DNA of 49,106 nt from Acidobacteriota bacterium (GCA_022821265.1 JAJEDW010000076.1:1-49106); one strand, 5' to 3'. Numbered from the stretch's first letter, positions 25,636-34,332 are shown. Notes: generated by a model from the sequence alone, not told the origin. Made by a program: numbers and translations.

Positions 25636-26723
25636 CGTGGGCTCCCTTCCGGAAGGCGTTTCAACGGCCAGTTCTCCTCGACGACGCCGTCGCGAACCAC
25701 GCGAATGCAATCGTACAGGTTCACGGTCGGGTCGGTGTGCGGCGCCATGAACTCGATCTTCTGGCCCAGCTTCGGCGGTGGGGACAGCGTCCCGAGATGC
25801 AGAAACCCGTGCTCGTCGCCGGCCCATTCCCAGTGGACGCCCGGCAGACCGAGCGGTTCGGGGCCGAACGGCCGGTCGGTGGCGAACGCCTTGAAACCGG
25901 CGTCCACGGTCACGCGGTCGCGGCGGTTGACGCTGATGACCGTGGCCAGGACGCGCAGCGCAGGCGCGAAGTCGTCGCCGACAACGGCCCGATAGGCGAC
26001 GTCCATCAAGGGGTAGGAACCGGCCTGCAGCTCGCTGACCTCGGGAATCTCCACGTCGATGTTCCAGGTACCGGTCGATCCCCCCGTCAGCGTCCGCGCG
26101 TTCAGGCCCGACGCGGCCAACTCCCGCTGGACCTCGATCGCCGGGCCGAAGACCGCGCGCGAATGCCGGCGCCGCGCTTCGAAGCCCTGGGTGTGCGAAC
26201 CGCTGACCGAATAGGCTTGCAGACCGGAGAACTCGAGGCCGCCGGTGGCCGCGACGTCCCGGGCCAACCGAATGGCGCGCTCGTCACATGGGACTCCGGT
26301 CCGATGGTCTCCGACGTCGAGGTCCACCAGCACCCGCAGTGTCACGCCGGCGCGGGCGGCGGATCGGGCATACATCGCCGCCTGCTCGGGATGGTCGACC
26401 ACGACGCGGACGTCGCCGCCGCCGGCCGCGATGCCGGCCACGCGATCGGTCTTGACACGGTCGGCGACCGGCGAGGTCAAAAGGACCGGGATGCCGGCGC
26501 CGGTCATGAGCTCCATTTCCCGAAGCGTCGCCACACACACGCCGACGGCGCCGGCTTCCATCTGCCGGCGCGCGATCTCCACGCACTTGTGGGCCTTGGC
26601 GTGCGGGCGGAGCCGCATTCCGGCCGCCGCGCAGGCCGAGGCCATCTTGCGGATGTTGGCTTCGAAGAGGGTCCGGTCCAGAAGCAGGGCCGGCGTCGGC
26701 AGGTCGCGAATCGCTACGCTCAC
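25632..26723 (-). CDS. D-threonine aldolase / D-serine dehydratase-like PLP enzyme
   Basis: 363 residues of the DSD1/D-threonine-aldolase family with an alanine-racemase-type N-terminal barrel. The PLP lysine is in RPHAKAHKCVEIA (Lys43), SPVADRVK and VDLDVGDHRTGV line the barrel, and LTGGSTGTWNID is the phosphate-binding glycine loop. Near the C-terminus APHTDPTVNLYD carries the His/Asp pair placed where this family binds its divalent metal. It should cleave or dehydrate a D-3-hydroxy amino acid; the real substrate is unknown. Cytoplasmic. It sits 39 bp downstream of a PQQ dehydrogenase and overlaps a permease, suggesting a small catabolic unit. Confidence 0.9.
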   Translation of the reverse strand: MSVAIRDLPTPALLLDRTLFEANIRKMASACAAAGMRLRPHAKAHKCVEIARRQMEAGAVGVCVATLREMELMTGAGIPVLLTSPVADRVKTDRVAGIAAGGGDVRVVVDHPEQAAMYARSAARAGVTLRVLVDLDVGDHRTGVPCDERAIRLARDVAATGGLEFSGLQAYSVSGSHTQGFEARRRHSRAVFGPAIEVQRELAASGLNARTLTGGSTGTWNIDVEIPEVSELQAGSYPLMDVAYRAVVGDDFAPALRVLATVISVNRRDRVTVDAGFKAFATDRPFGPEPLGLPGVHWEWAGDEHGFLHLGTLSPPPKLGQKIEFMAPHTDPTVNLYDCIRVVRDGVVEENWPLKRLPEGSPR

Positions 26724-26762
26724 TGGACCGTCGGCAGCGGGCGGGACGCCGCCCGCCGGTCG

Positions 26763-28583
26763 CTACCCGTCGCCGCCGGAGTCTTCGTCGTCCGCGGGCG
26801 GCGGCGGATCCGGAAGCGGCTCGCCGTCCAGGACCAGCGCCACCATACGGGCCGGGACCATCGGTCCGTCTTCCTCCCCGCCGAAGCCGCCGCGGCCGAA
26901 TCCGGGACCGCTGCCGTTGACCTCGACGACGATGTACTGGCGCCCGTCCAGCTCGTAGGCGACCGGCGTGGCGAAGCTGCTGCCCAGGTATCCGGACCAG
27001 AGAGCCTCACCCGTCCCGGCGTCGTGCGCCCAGATCCGGCTGTCGCCCGGGCGGAACACCAGGTTGCCCGCCGTCGACAGCGTGCCGCCGCTGGTCCCGT
27101 TGCGTTCCACGCGCCAGACCTCGCTGTTGGTCACCGGATCCCAGGCCAGGACCACGCCGCCCCGGGGGCCCCTCAGTTCCGGCCGCGGCGGGCGATCATC
27201 GCCGGCGGCGCCGCGTCCGAACGGCACGCCGGTGTTGAACCCGCCGGGCTCGTATTCGAACTCGGCATCCACCGAGTAGAAGAAGTTGCTGCTTCCGGCG
27301 GGGAAGTAGACCAGGCCCGTATCCGGGTTGTAGGACATCGGATGCCAGTTGTGGGCGCCGCCGGGACCGGGACTCACCCAGACCCCCGTGCTCTCCGCGT
27401 CGTAGCGGGCGTCGGGGTTCTCGATGGGACGGCCGGTTTCCTGATCGATGCCGGTCGCCCAGGTCACGTCGTCTGAGAACGGTTGCGCGGAGATGAACGC
27501 GCCGCTGGTCCGGTCGATCACGTAGAAGAACCCGTTCTTGGGCGCCTTGACGATGACCTGGCGTTCCCGCCCGTCGATTTCCAGATCCAGCAGCATCAAC
27601 GGCTGCACGGCCGTGTAGTCCCAGTCGTCTCCCGGGGTGGTCTGGTAGTACCAGCGCATCTCGCCGGTGTCGGCGTCCACGGCGACGATGGACGAAAGAT
27701 AGAGGTTGTCGCCGCCTTCCGGACTGCGGATGGCGCGGCTCCAGGGCGAGCCGTTGCCCGTTCCGATGTAGAGGAGGTTCTCTTCCGGGTCGAAGGCGTA
27801 GCCGTCCCACACGGTGCCGCCGCCCCCGACGATCCACCACTCCCCGGACCAGGTCTCGGCGGCGCGCTCCATGGCCTCGCTCTCGAAACCGTCGGCCGGG
27901 TTCCCCGGCACGGTATGGAATCGCCAGAGCTGTTCGCCGGTCTCGGCGTCGTAGGCGGTGACGTATCCGCGCACGCCGAACTCGGCGCCGCTGTTGCCGA
28001 TCACGACCTTGTCGTTGACGACGCGCGGCGCCCCGGTGATGCTGTAGTCCAGGCCGAGGGGCGTGGTCTGGACCGCCCAGTCCACCAGGCCCGTGGCGCG
28101 GTTCAACGCTACGAGCCGCCCGTCGAGAAGCCCCGCGAACACCTTGTCGCCGTACATCGCAAGCCCGCGGTTCACCGGCCCGCAACACACGCTCGGCCCC
28201 CCGTCGGCACGGCTGCGCACGATCCCGGGATCCCAGCGCCAGATCTGCTCGCCGGTCCGCGCGTCGATGGCGAAGACGTTGCTCCAGGTCCCGGTGGCGT
28301 AGATCACGCCGTCGCGCACCAGCGGCGTGGATTCGAGGTTGCCGGCGGTGCCGGCGATTTCCCATTCCCAGGCCAGACCGAGCCGTTCGACGTTGGAGTC
28401 GTTGATCTGATCGAGCGGACTGTAATGCGTTTCGGCGTAGTCGCCGCCGTAGGTCAGCCACTCCGCATTGGGCGAATCCAGCAGCGCGTCCCGGTCCACG
28501 GGTTGTTGGGCGAGGACGACGCCCGCTGCCAACCCCATCGCAACGGCCAGACACCATCTCATCCGAGCCAGTGTGTTCGGCAT
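26763..28583 (-). CDS. PQQ-dependent dehydrogenase (quinoprotein alcohol dehydrogenase family), periplasmic
   Basis: 606 residues: signal peptide (WCLAVAMGLAAGVVLAQ), then an eight-bladed quinoprotein propeller with repeated W-docking motifs (DARTGEQIWRW, DAETGEQLWRF, DPVTNSEVWRV, DAGTGEALWSG). The vicinal Cys133-Cys134 pair that stacks on PQQ is in [10 protein letters not shown]. Asp303 in IVAVDADTGEMRW aligns with the catalytic Asp of PQQ alcohol dehydrogenases. Asp305, two residues on, is the position that in lanthanide-dependent members is Asp. No CxxCH haem motif, so electrons must go to a separate acceptor. Two poly-acidic/Pro-rich and FGRGGFGG stretches lie near the C-terminus. The ATG has GGAAGGAG, and a good promoter precedes it. 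First gene of a probable operon with the aldolase-like enzyme and permease. Confidence 0.92.
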   Translation of the reverse strand: MPNTLARMRWCLAVAMGLAAGVVLAQQPVDRDALLDSPNAEWLTYGGDYAETHYSPLDQINDSNVERLGLAWEWEIAGTAGNLESTPLVRDGVIYATGTWSNVFAIDARTGEQIWRWDPGIVRSRADGGPSVCCGPVNRGLAMYGDKVFAGLLDGRLVALNRATGLVDWAVQTTPLGLDYSITGAPRVVNDKVVIGNSGAEFGVRGYVTAYDAETGEQLWRFHTVPGNPADGFESEAMERAAETWSGEWWIVGGGGTVWDGYAFDPEENLLYIGTGNGSPWSRAIRSPEGGDNLYLSSIVAVDADTGEMRWYYQTTPGDDWDYTAVQPLMLLDLEIDGRERQVIVKAPKNGFFYVIDRTSGAFISAQPFSDDVTWATGIDQETGRPIENPDARYDAESTGVWVSPGPGGAHNWHPMSYNPDTGLVYFPAGSSNFFYSVDAEFEYEPGGFNTGVPFGRGAAGDDRPPRPELRGPRGGVVLAWDPVTNSEVWRVERNGTSGGTLSTAGNLVFRPGDSRIWAHDAGTGEALWSGYLGSSFATPVAYELDGRQYIVVEVNGSGPGFGRGGFGGEEDGPMVPARMVALVLDGEPLPDPPPPADDEDSGGDG

Positions 28584-28650
28584 CGCTCTCCTTCCTCCAA
28601 GTTCGGCCGCACGGGACCTGCGACTCACCGGTTTTCAACAGCGTGCGGGA

Positions 28651-28679
28651 ATCATACCGGAGCGCCGACCCATTCTCAA
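28651..28679 (-). promoter_or_regulatory. Candidate sigma70 promoter of the PQQ dehydrogenase operon
   Basis: Read on the minus strand, TTGAGA (28679-28674) and TATGAT (28656-28651) are separated by 17 bp; each differs from consensus at one position. Transcription would start near 28644, about 60 bases before the ATG at 28583. One of the best consensus matches in the window. Confidence 0.6.
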
Positions 28680-28775
28680 AGCCGGGTCCGGGGTCAGGAA
28701 TCAACTGGCGACTGCCGCGCCTCCGGCCGTGCGTTGCGCTTGTTCGCGAAGTCGCCGCCGGCCGATGACACGAAG

Positions 28776-28970
28776 TCAGAACGCCTTGGCCAGCCCGGCC
28801 TGGGCGAGAACGGCGTTGGCCGTATGCCGGGACTTGATGTTGTTGTCCACGGGAAAGCTCCGCCCGGAAATCGGACTGAACCAGATCTCATGATCTCCCC
28901 GTCCCTGGCGAACGAAATAGCAGCCGGCCTCGGTAAGAGCCCTCTTCAATCGCCGCGTATATGCCGGCAT
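28776..28970 (-). CDS. hicA: HicA-like toxin (YcfA/HicA mRNA interferase family)
   Basis: 64-residue protein with the double-stranded-RNA-binding-like fold of HicA toxins: MPAYTRRLKRALTEAGCYFV, then RQGRGDHEIWFSP, in which His27 is in the place of the catalytic His, and a C-terminal NAVLAQAGLAKAF helix. HicA enzymes cut mRNA. Its ATG overlaps the stop codon of the antitoxin gene by one base of each (ATGA), so the antitoxin is made first. The motif SFPVDNNIKSRHTAN is typical of the partner group carrying a DUF1902-type antitoxin. Too short for many gene finders. Confidence 0.85.
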   Translation of the reverse strand: MPAYTRRLKRALTEAGCYFVRQGRGDHEIWFSPISGRSFPVDNNIKSRHTANAVLAQAGLAKAF

Positions 28971-29215
28971 CAACCCGCCAACACGATCTCCTCGATTCGT
29001 GTCGACGTGATCTCCAACCGAATGGTCTCGCAGTCCGCGTGTTCGAGAAGATGGCGGTTGGCCTGGTACAAGTCCGGAACAAGCTGGCGAACCTTGCGCA
29101 TCAATTCCTGCTGCGTCCCGGCCTCGGCGACCAGACCCGGGAAGTCGGTGTCCGACACGTACCAGACGCCGGCCTCCGCGTCCCACGAAATCGTAGCGAC
29201 ATAGGAATGAGCCAT
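28970..29215 (-). CDS. hicB: HicB-like antitoxin (DUF1902 type)
   Basis: 81 residues: MAHSYVATISWDAEAGVWYVSDTDFPGLVAEAG is the small HicB/DUF1902 beta-sheet half, and TQQELMRKVRQLVPDLYQAN is the helix. No separate DNA-binding domain is visible, so autoregulation may be weak or rely on the complex. It is the first gene of the pair; the usual classic order hicA-hicB is reversed, as is common for this subgroup. Start ATG 29215 is chosen over an in-frame codon at 29236 because AAGGAGA lies just upstream. Confidence 0.85.
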   Translation of the reverse strand: MAHSYVATISWDAEAGVWYVSDTDFPGLVAEAGTQQELMRKVRQLVPDLYQANRHLLEHADCETIRLEITSTRIEEIVLAG

Positions 29216-29424
29216 CGGATGTCTCCTTGACGGCAAGGCGTGGGAGCCGGTTCGGCCCGGTATTCAGCGTCTTTCCGTCGTCTGCCGCGTCCGCAAGGGC
29301 ATCATCGCCTACGAATTCCGCGCTTGGCAAGGCCCTGTGCGGAGCGGACGCCGGCAACCGTTGGGAACGGACCCATCCGGGTGTTCGCGGGCTCGGAACA
29401 CCGCCGAGGCGAGCCGCGGCAGTA

Positions 29425-29826
29425 TCATTCGTCGTCCCAGTTTCCGATGGTCGTTCCGTCGGCGAACTTCGCGCCGACGAACCCCCCGGCCGGCGCCCCG
29501 CTCAGCATCGGACGATAGCGCATCGTCACTTCGGCGCCCACTGGAAAGCTGGACGGGCGGATTCCGCGCCGGCCCAACTGGTTGGGGCTGCCCCACTCGA
29601 TGCTCCATTCCACGCTCTCCCCGCTCTCGTCCTCGACGAGCACCTGGATCCAGGTGTGGGGGTTCGTGAACTGGAAATACTTGACCGTGCCGGCGATCTG
29701 CCGGACTTCGTCCCGGGAGAACCCGGTGTTGGAGTGATGACCGAGCGCCGGGCGGGCGGCCAGGCACAGCCCGGCCGCGGCCACGCCGACAAGAGCGGCG
29801 TTTCCGAAGAGTCGTTGTCGCGTCAT
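29425..29826 (-). CDS. DUF6152-type exported protein, mature N-terminus His-His (copy 1)
   Basis: 133 residues. Signal peptide (ALVGVAAAGLCLAARPALG) is followed immediately by HHSNTGF, then GTVKYFQFTNPHTWIQVLVED, EWSIEWGSPNQLGRRGI and a GAEVTMRYRPM segment. I recognise this as the DUF6152 family; the name is from memory. The function is unknown. The conserved HH at the predicted cleavage site and the NPH-x-W motif are shared with three other copies in the window. ATG 29826 has AAGGGG before it. It lies 32 bp downstream of the WEGDTLV-family gene on the same strand, so the two are probably one operon. Confidence 0.85.
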   Translation of the reverse strand: MTRQRLFGNAALVGVAAAGLCLAARPALGHHSNTGFSRDEVRQIAGTVKYFQFTNPHTWIQVLVEDESGESVEWSIEWGSPNQLGRRGIRPSSFPVGAEVTMRYRPMLSGAPAGGFVGAKFADGTTIGNWDDE

Positions 29827-29858
29827 GGCAAGCCCCTTGGGTTCGGAGATCGGTCGCC

Positions 29859-30704
29859 TCAATCGAGCGGAAACGGGTTCCCGTCCGGGTCGAGCGTCAA
29901 CGTGACGCCCTGTTCCGTATCGACCGGATTGCGGTTGTTTTCCGCGCACCCGTAGTCGTACACCATCGTGCCCGGCGGCAGTCTTCGAAACTGGTGCGTG
30001 ACGGGCCACGGCCCGGTCAGGGCCTGCGGATCGGTGATGACCATGTCGATCTGAAGATTGCCCGCATCGTTCACGTACATTCGATGCGTCCCTTCCGCCT
30101 GGTTGCTCAGCACGAGGCCCGTGCGATCGAGCAGGACATCCCGGTCCATCCAGCCCTTCGTGCTCTTGGTTTCCCACACGAGTGTCCGACCCTCCCAGCG
30201 CCCCACCGAGACACCCGTGTACGTGGGCCAGCGGTCTTCCGGAGCGGGCATCTCGCGCCCGTCGGTGTAGATCCTGTAGACGTTGGGTCCGTTCTCGCTC
30301 AGGATCCACGTCTGTTCCGGCCGAACGACCATCTCGTAGACGTCCGGCAGGTTGAAGATACGGGGCCACCCCACGGGAACCCCGCAGTTGGATATGACGT
30401 CCGGGAACCGTTGCTGGTCCCTCAGCGCCAGGTGCTCCCGGTACATGGCTTCCCACTCGGCGTTGTAGGGCGGATGCTCCCGGACCCCCGGAGTCGTCGA
30501 ACCGCCCTCCCCCTCCCGGGTCGCCTGATCGAAAACCGTGCCGCCGATCATTTGCCAAACGCCGCTCCAATCCGGGAGATCGCCGAAGTCGGGCGGGGTG
30601 TCTCCCTGAGCGCGGGACGTACCCGGCGCGAGGAGGAGAATGACGCCGAGACCGGCAATCAGGGCGGCCCTTCGAGACCACAGTGACTGGCTGCTATTCC
30701 ACAT
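29859..30704 (-). CDS. Exported WEGDTLV-family protein (divergent copy, 'GRWEGRTLVW')
   Basis: 281 residues: signal peptide (ALIAGLGVILLLAPGTSRAQ), then LPDWSGVWQM and the module shared with four proteins at 41133-46210. Shared elements are CGVPVGWP with a Cys after the leader region, a middle block ending VYRIYTDGREM, the hallmark GVSVGRWEGRTLVWET, and late strands with MYVNDAGNLQIDM and DPQALTGPWPVTHQF, and near the C-terminus a Cys (DYGCAENN). This is the most divergent of the five copies. No catalytic motif is recognised. Start: ATG 30704 is preferred; an in-frame TTG at 30713 would add three residues. Downstream is a DUF6152 gene, the same partnership as in the large cluster. Confidence 0.8.
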   Translation of the reverse strand: MWNSSQSLWSRRAALIAGLGVILLLAPGTSRAQGDTPPDFGDLPDWSGVWQMIGGTVFDQATREGEGGSTTPGVREHPPYNAEWEAMYREHLALRDQQRFPDVISNCGVPVGWPRIFNLPDVYEMVVRPEQTWILSENGPNVYRIYTDGREMPAPEDRWPTYTGVSVGRWEGRTLVWETKSTKGWMDRDVLLDRTGLVLSNQAEGTHRMYVNDAGNLQIDMVITDPQALTGPWPVTHQFRRLPPGTMVYDYGCAENNRNPVDTEQGVTLTLDPDGNPFPLD

Positions 30705-30857
30705 GACCTTCAACCTCGTGACTCGCGGCTCCTTCCGAAACGGCTCGGCTGCGATTCGGGACTGAAACCCGACGGTAACGGAATTGTAAATTCAGTGCCC
30801 GCCGCACGACAAGCCCGAACGACGGCCGGCGGGAGCGCATCTGTTAACGTTACGGGC

Positions 30858-31574
30858 GTGGCAGCGCAAACCATCCGTATAGAGACTCGATTTCGAGGAC
30901 CGCGAAACTCCGGAAACGGCGGTTACACGTGCGGCCGCGTGGCCGAGTTCATCGACGGACCGGCGCGCGTCCGTCTGCGCGTGCCGCCGCCGCTGGACGC
31001 GCCTCTCGACGTCGAACGACACGGCGACGGCGTCCGCGTCGTCCGCGGCGAAACGCGGATCGCCGAAGCCTGGCCCGCGTCCGATCTCGAGCTCGACGTG
31101 CCGGCGCCGCCGGGCTTCGACGACGCCGAGCGGGCATCCCGGGATTTCAGCGGCTTCCGGAGCCACCGGTTCCCGACGTGTTTCGTGTGCGGCGTCGATC
31201 GGAAACCCGGCGACGGCCTCCGCCTCTTTGCCGGCCCGGTCGCGGACCGTGACCTGGTGGCCTGCACATGGATCCCCGACCCCTCCCTGTCCAAGGACGG
31301 ACGGACGGTCGATCCGGTCTTCGTCTGGAGCGCGCTGGATTGTCCGGGCGGTTTCTCGTTCCCGCATCCACGGTCCGGAACGATTCTCCTGGGAGAACTG
31401 ACGGTCCGGTTGCAGGCGCCCCTGGAACCCGGCGCGCCCGCCGTCGTCATCGGTTGGCAGATCGGCCGGGACGGGCGCAAGCACTTCACCGGCACGGCGC
31501 TGTTTTCCTCCGGCGGCGCCGTGTGCCACGGCGCCGGCCGCGCCACGTGGTTCGAGGTCCCGGACGATCCCTGA
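30858..31574 (+). CDS. HotDog-fold (thioesterase-like) protein
   Basis: About 238 residues. The N-terminus IRIETRFRGPRNSGNGGYTCG, the HRFPTCFVCGVDRKPGDGL segment with a CxxC pair, and the late VWSALDCPGGFSF and GWQIGRDGRKHFTGTALFS regions match double-HotDog proteins often annotated as thioesterase family. Such proteins may hydrolyse acyl-CoA, but no active-site residue can be named with confidence. Cytoplasmic. The start is uncertain: GTG 30858 gives a compact N-terminus; GTG 30795 in the same frame would add 21 low-complexity residues. Divergent from the WEGDTLV-family gene at 30704. Confidence 0.78.
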   Translation: MAAQTIRIETRFRGPRNSGNGGYTCGRVAEFIDGPARVRLRVPPPLDAPLDVERHGDGVRVVRGETRIAEAWPASDLELDVPAPPGFDDAERASRDFSGFRSHRFPTCFVCGVDRKPGDGLRLFAGPVADRDLVACTWIPDPSLSKDGRTVDPVFVWSALDCPGGFSFPHPRSGTILLGELTVRLQAPLEPGAPAVVIGWQIGRDGRKHFTGTALFSSGGAVCHGAGRATWFEVPDDP

Positions 31575-31685
31575 CACCCCCGCCCGGCGCCGTTAACAAC
31601 GTTTAACACTCCGCCCCGTAGCGTTGGGGGCCCGGCCGCCGTATTCGCCTATAGACAACGGCCAAACGGCGGAAGGGAGCGAGCG

Positions 31686-33119
31686 ATGGCGTCAGGCACA
31701 CGGAAGACGGGAAGAAAGCAGGTATGGTTCCGCGTTTTTCTCGCGGGCGGACTGACGCTGGCGCTGATCCTGTTGGCGCACACGGTGTCGACGTACGTCT
31801 ACGTGTCGGGCAACATGGTGACTCAGGCGTCGCTTCGGGACGCGGCATCCCGGCTGCGTTCCGTCGAACGCCACATTCGCGGCGCCGGCGTCAGCGATCC
31901 GGCGGCTCTGTCGGAGGCCCTCGAAGAAGTCCGGACCGAGTCGGACCCTCCCATCGCCTGGTTGAGGCTGATCCGCCCGGACGGTTCGGTGCTGGCGTCC
32001 ACGGCGGCCGCCCTCGACCCGCCGGTCTCCTTTTCGAACCTGCGCCAATCCGCGGCGGATGCGGGAACGTTCCACGAAACCCGCCAGACCCCGGACGGAA
32101 CGGTTCTGGTCACGGCCTTTCCCGTGCGGCTGAATCCGGGCGGCCGGGCCGGGGCGCTCCTGGAAATGGCCGTGGACCCGGACGCCGCGGCCGCCAGTTT
32201 CGCCTATCTGCGCGTGAACCTGGTGATCGGCGTGTCGGCGGCGTTGGCGTTGCTGGGAACGCTGGTGCTGGTCCGCCTCCGGTTTCCGCACTATCTCCGT
32301 GGGAAGCAACTCGAGAACCAGGTGGCGACGGCCCGGTCCGTGCAGAACCGTTTGCTGCCGAACTCGACTCCGGCCTCGGCCGCGGCCGAAATCGCCGCCG
32401 ATTGCCAACCGGCGGGTCACGTCGGGGGCGACTTCTACGACGTCTTCGAGACCGACCGGAGCCGGTTGGCGCTGATTCTGGGAGACGTGTCGGGCAAGGG
32501 GATCGCCGCGGCGCCCCTGATGGGGTTCATCCACGGCGCGGCCCATGCCAGCGAGTGGACGGAGTCGACCTACGACCACGAGCGCGCTTCGCGGCGCCTC
32601 AACGACCTGGTGTGCCGCAAGACCGACCCGGAGCGTTTCGTCAGCATGTTCTGGGCGTATTTCGACGCCGACGACCATCGGCTGCGCTATGTCAACGCCG
32701 GCCACTTGCCCGCCCTCATCGTGCGGAACCCGCGCACCGGAGCCGGAACACGCCGCCTGGAAGACGGCGGGCCCGTTCTCGGCGTGGTGCCCGGCGCCGC
32801 CTACACGCAGGGCGCCGTGGAGATCGAGCCCGACGATGTTCTGGTCGTGTATTCCGACGGCATCGTCGAGGCTTCGAACGCGCGCGACGAGGAATTCGGA
32901 GAAGCGGGGATCGCGCGCGCCGTCGCCGAATCCTGGCGTGAGCCGGCCGAGGACATCCGGGCCCGGATTCTCGCCGCGCTCGACGGGTTCACCGGAGGCC
33001 GTGCGCCGGAAGACGATCGGACCCTGATCGTGATCCGGTTCGGACAGGCGGCCGTCGAGGCGCGCCCCGAAAGAGCCGCGCCCAATGAGGCCGTGGCCGA
33101 AGTCGCCATGTGCGCGTGA
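31686..33119 (+). CDS. Membrane-anchored SpoIIE/RsbU-type serine phosphatase
   Basis: 477 residues. Membrane helix at about 17-37 (FLAGGLTLALILLAHTVSTYV), a periplasmic sensor region of about 140 residues, a second helix at about 180-198 (VIGVSAALALLGTLVLV), then a PP2C-like catalytic domain. It has the metal-binding Asp residues in HVGGDFYDVFE (about 248), LGDVSGKGIAAA (about 265), YSDGIVEASN (about 391) and EDDRTLIVIRFG (about 443). Such enzymes dephosphorylate anti-anti-sigma factors or related partners in stress signalling; no RsbV/RsbW homologue is beside it. ATG with GGAAGGGAG. It has no HAMP between TM2 and the catalytic domain that I can recognise. Confidence 0.9.
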   Translation: MASGTRKTGRKQVWFRVFLAGGLTLALILLAHTVSTYVYVSGNMVTQASLRDAASRLRSVERHIRGAGVSDPAALSEALEEVRTESDPPIAWLRLIRPDGSVLASTAAALDPPVSFSNLRQSAADAGTFHETRQTPDGTVLVTAFPVRLNPGGRAGALLEMAVDPDAAAASFAYLRVNLVIGVSAALALLGTLVLVRLRFPHYLRGKQLENQVATARSVQNRLLPNSTPASAAAEIAADCQPAGHVGGDFYDVFETDRSRLALILGDVSGKGIAAAPLMGFIHGAAHASEWTESTYDHERASRRLNDLVCRKTDPERFVSMFWAYFDADDHRLRYVNAGHLPALIVRNPRTGAGTRRLEDGGPVLGVVPGAAYTQGAVEIEPDDVLVVYSDGIVEASNARDEEFGEAGIARAVAESWREPAEDIRARILAALDGFTGGRAPEDDRTLIVIRFGQAAVEARPERAAPNEAVAEVAMCA

Positions 33120-33137
33120 ATGCGACGAGCGCGATCC

Positions 33138-33165
33138 TTGCAAATTAGCAAACCGTTTCTATAAT
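33138..33165 (+). promoter_or_regulatory. Candidate sigma70 promoter for a leaderless AAA/DUF4143 transcript
   Basis: TTGCAA at 33138-33143 and a perfect TATAAT at 33160-33165, 16 bp apart. A start site 7 bp after the -10 is 33172, exactly the A of the ATG. No Shine-Dalgarno sequence lies between. Confidence 0.7.
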
Positions 33166-33171
33166 GCAAGA

Positions 33172-34320
33172 ATGCTGCGCCGTCGGATCACGGACCTGCT
33201 CGGCCAGCGCCTGACCGATTATCCGGCCGTCGCGCTGATCGGATCGCGTCAGAGCGGCAAGACCACGCTGGCCCGGTCGTTGGACGGGATCTATTTCGAC
33301 CTGGAACAACCGGCCGACCGATTGCGGCTCGACCTCGGCTGGGACGAGGCCGCCGCCTCCGCGCGACTGATCATCCTGGACGAAGCCCAGGCCGCGCCGG
33401 AGGTCTTTCCCCGCCTGCGCGGGGCGATCGACGCCGACAGGAAGCGCCACGGCCGATTTCTGCTGCTCGGCTCGGTTTCGCCGGAACTGACGACCCAGGT
33501 CTCGGAGTCCCTGGCGGGCCGGCTCTCGATCGTCGAGTTGACGCCCCTGTTGCTGCCGGAGCTGGACAGCCCGACCGCGCTTCGGCGAATGTGGCTACGG
33601 GGCGGCTACCCGGACGGCGGCGTGTTGGGAGGCGCCGGATATCCCGTGTGGCAACGCGACTATCTGAGTTTGCTCGTTCAAAGAGACCTTCCCAACTGGG
33701 GCTTGCCGGCTCGCGGCGAGGCCATCCGGCGCTTGTTCGGCATGCTTGCCGCCCGTCATGGCCAGGTATGGAACGCCAGCGAGATCGGGAAGGGATTGGG
33801 CATGTCCTACCACACCGTGAACGATTACCTGAACTACCTGGAAGGAGCGTTCCTGATACGGCGTCTGCCGGCGTATCACGCCAACATTGGCAAGCGGCTC
33901 ATCAAGCGGCCGAAGGTCTACTGGCGGGATTCCGGACTGCTCCACGCGCTTCTGAACGTGGAGGATCCGAATCACCTCCTGGCCCAACCTTGGGTCGGTT
34001 ACAGTTGGGAGGGCTTCGTCGTGGAACAGGTCCTCGGCGCCCTGAGCTCGGGCGGGCGGCCCGTCGACGCCTATTTCCTGCGAACCTCCGACCAGCGTGA
34101 GATCGACCTGATCATTCGTTTCGGCCGGGAGTTGTGGGCCGTCGAGATCAAGCTGACCACCCAGCCCGTCGACGCCGACATGCGGCATTTGAACGCCACC
34201 GCCGACCTGATCGGCGCCGACAAGCGGATCCTCATCTCACAGGGCCGGGAGTCCGTCGACGGCGGGTCCCGGATGCTCTGTAATCTTCCGGACTTTCTGA
34301 GCCACATCGCCGCGGCATAG
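33172..34320 (+). CDS. AAA ATPase with DUF4143 (archaeal-type ATPase-like)
   Basis: 382 residues. An N-terminal AAA domain carries Walker A GSRQSGKT (24-31, Lys30) and a Walker B LIILDEAQ (about 69-76). The C-terminal half is DUF4143: a winged-helix-like GKGLGMSYHTVNDYLNYLEGAFLIRRL and a PD-(D/E)xK nuclease-like end, EIDLIIRFGRELWAVEIKLT, where D, E and K are in nuclease order. The family is common, mobile-looking and of unknown role. No signal peptide. The start ATG 33172 is chosen because nothing upstream in frame is plausible and it coincides with the predicted transcription start (see promoter). Ends 12 bp before the convergent PQQ dehydrogenase. Confidence 0.93.
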   Translation: MLRRRITDLLGQRLTDYPAVALIGSRQSGKTTLARSLDGIYFDLEQPADRLRLDLGWDEAAASARLIILDEAQAAPEVFPRLRGAIDADRKRHGRFLLLGSVSPELTTQVSESLAGRLSIVELTPLLLPELDSPTALRRMWLRGGYPDGGVLGGAGYPVWQRDYLSLLVQRDLPNWGLPARGEAIRRLFGMLAARHGQVWNASEIGKGLGMSYHTVNDYLNYLEGAFLIRRLPAYHANIGKRLIKRPKVYWRDSGLLHALLNVEDPNHLLAQPWVGYSWEGFVVEQVLGALSSGGRPVDAYFLRTSDQREIDLIIRFGRELWAVEIKLTTQPVDADMRHLNATADLIGADKRILISQGRESVDGGSRMLCNLPDFLSHIAAA

Positions 34321-34332
34321 CGGCGCCGCCCC

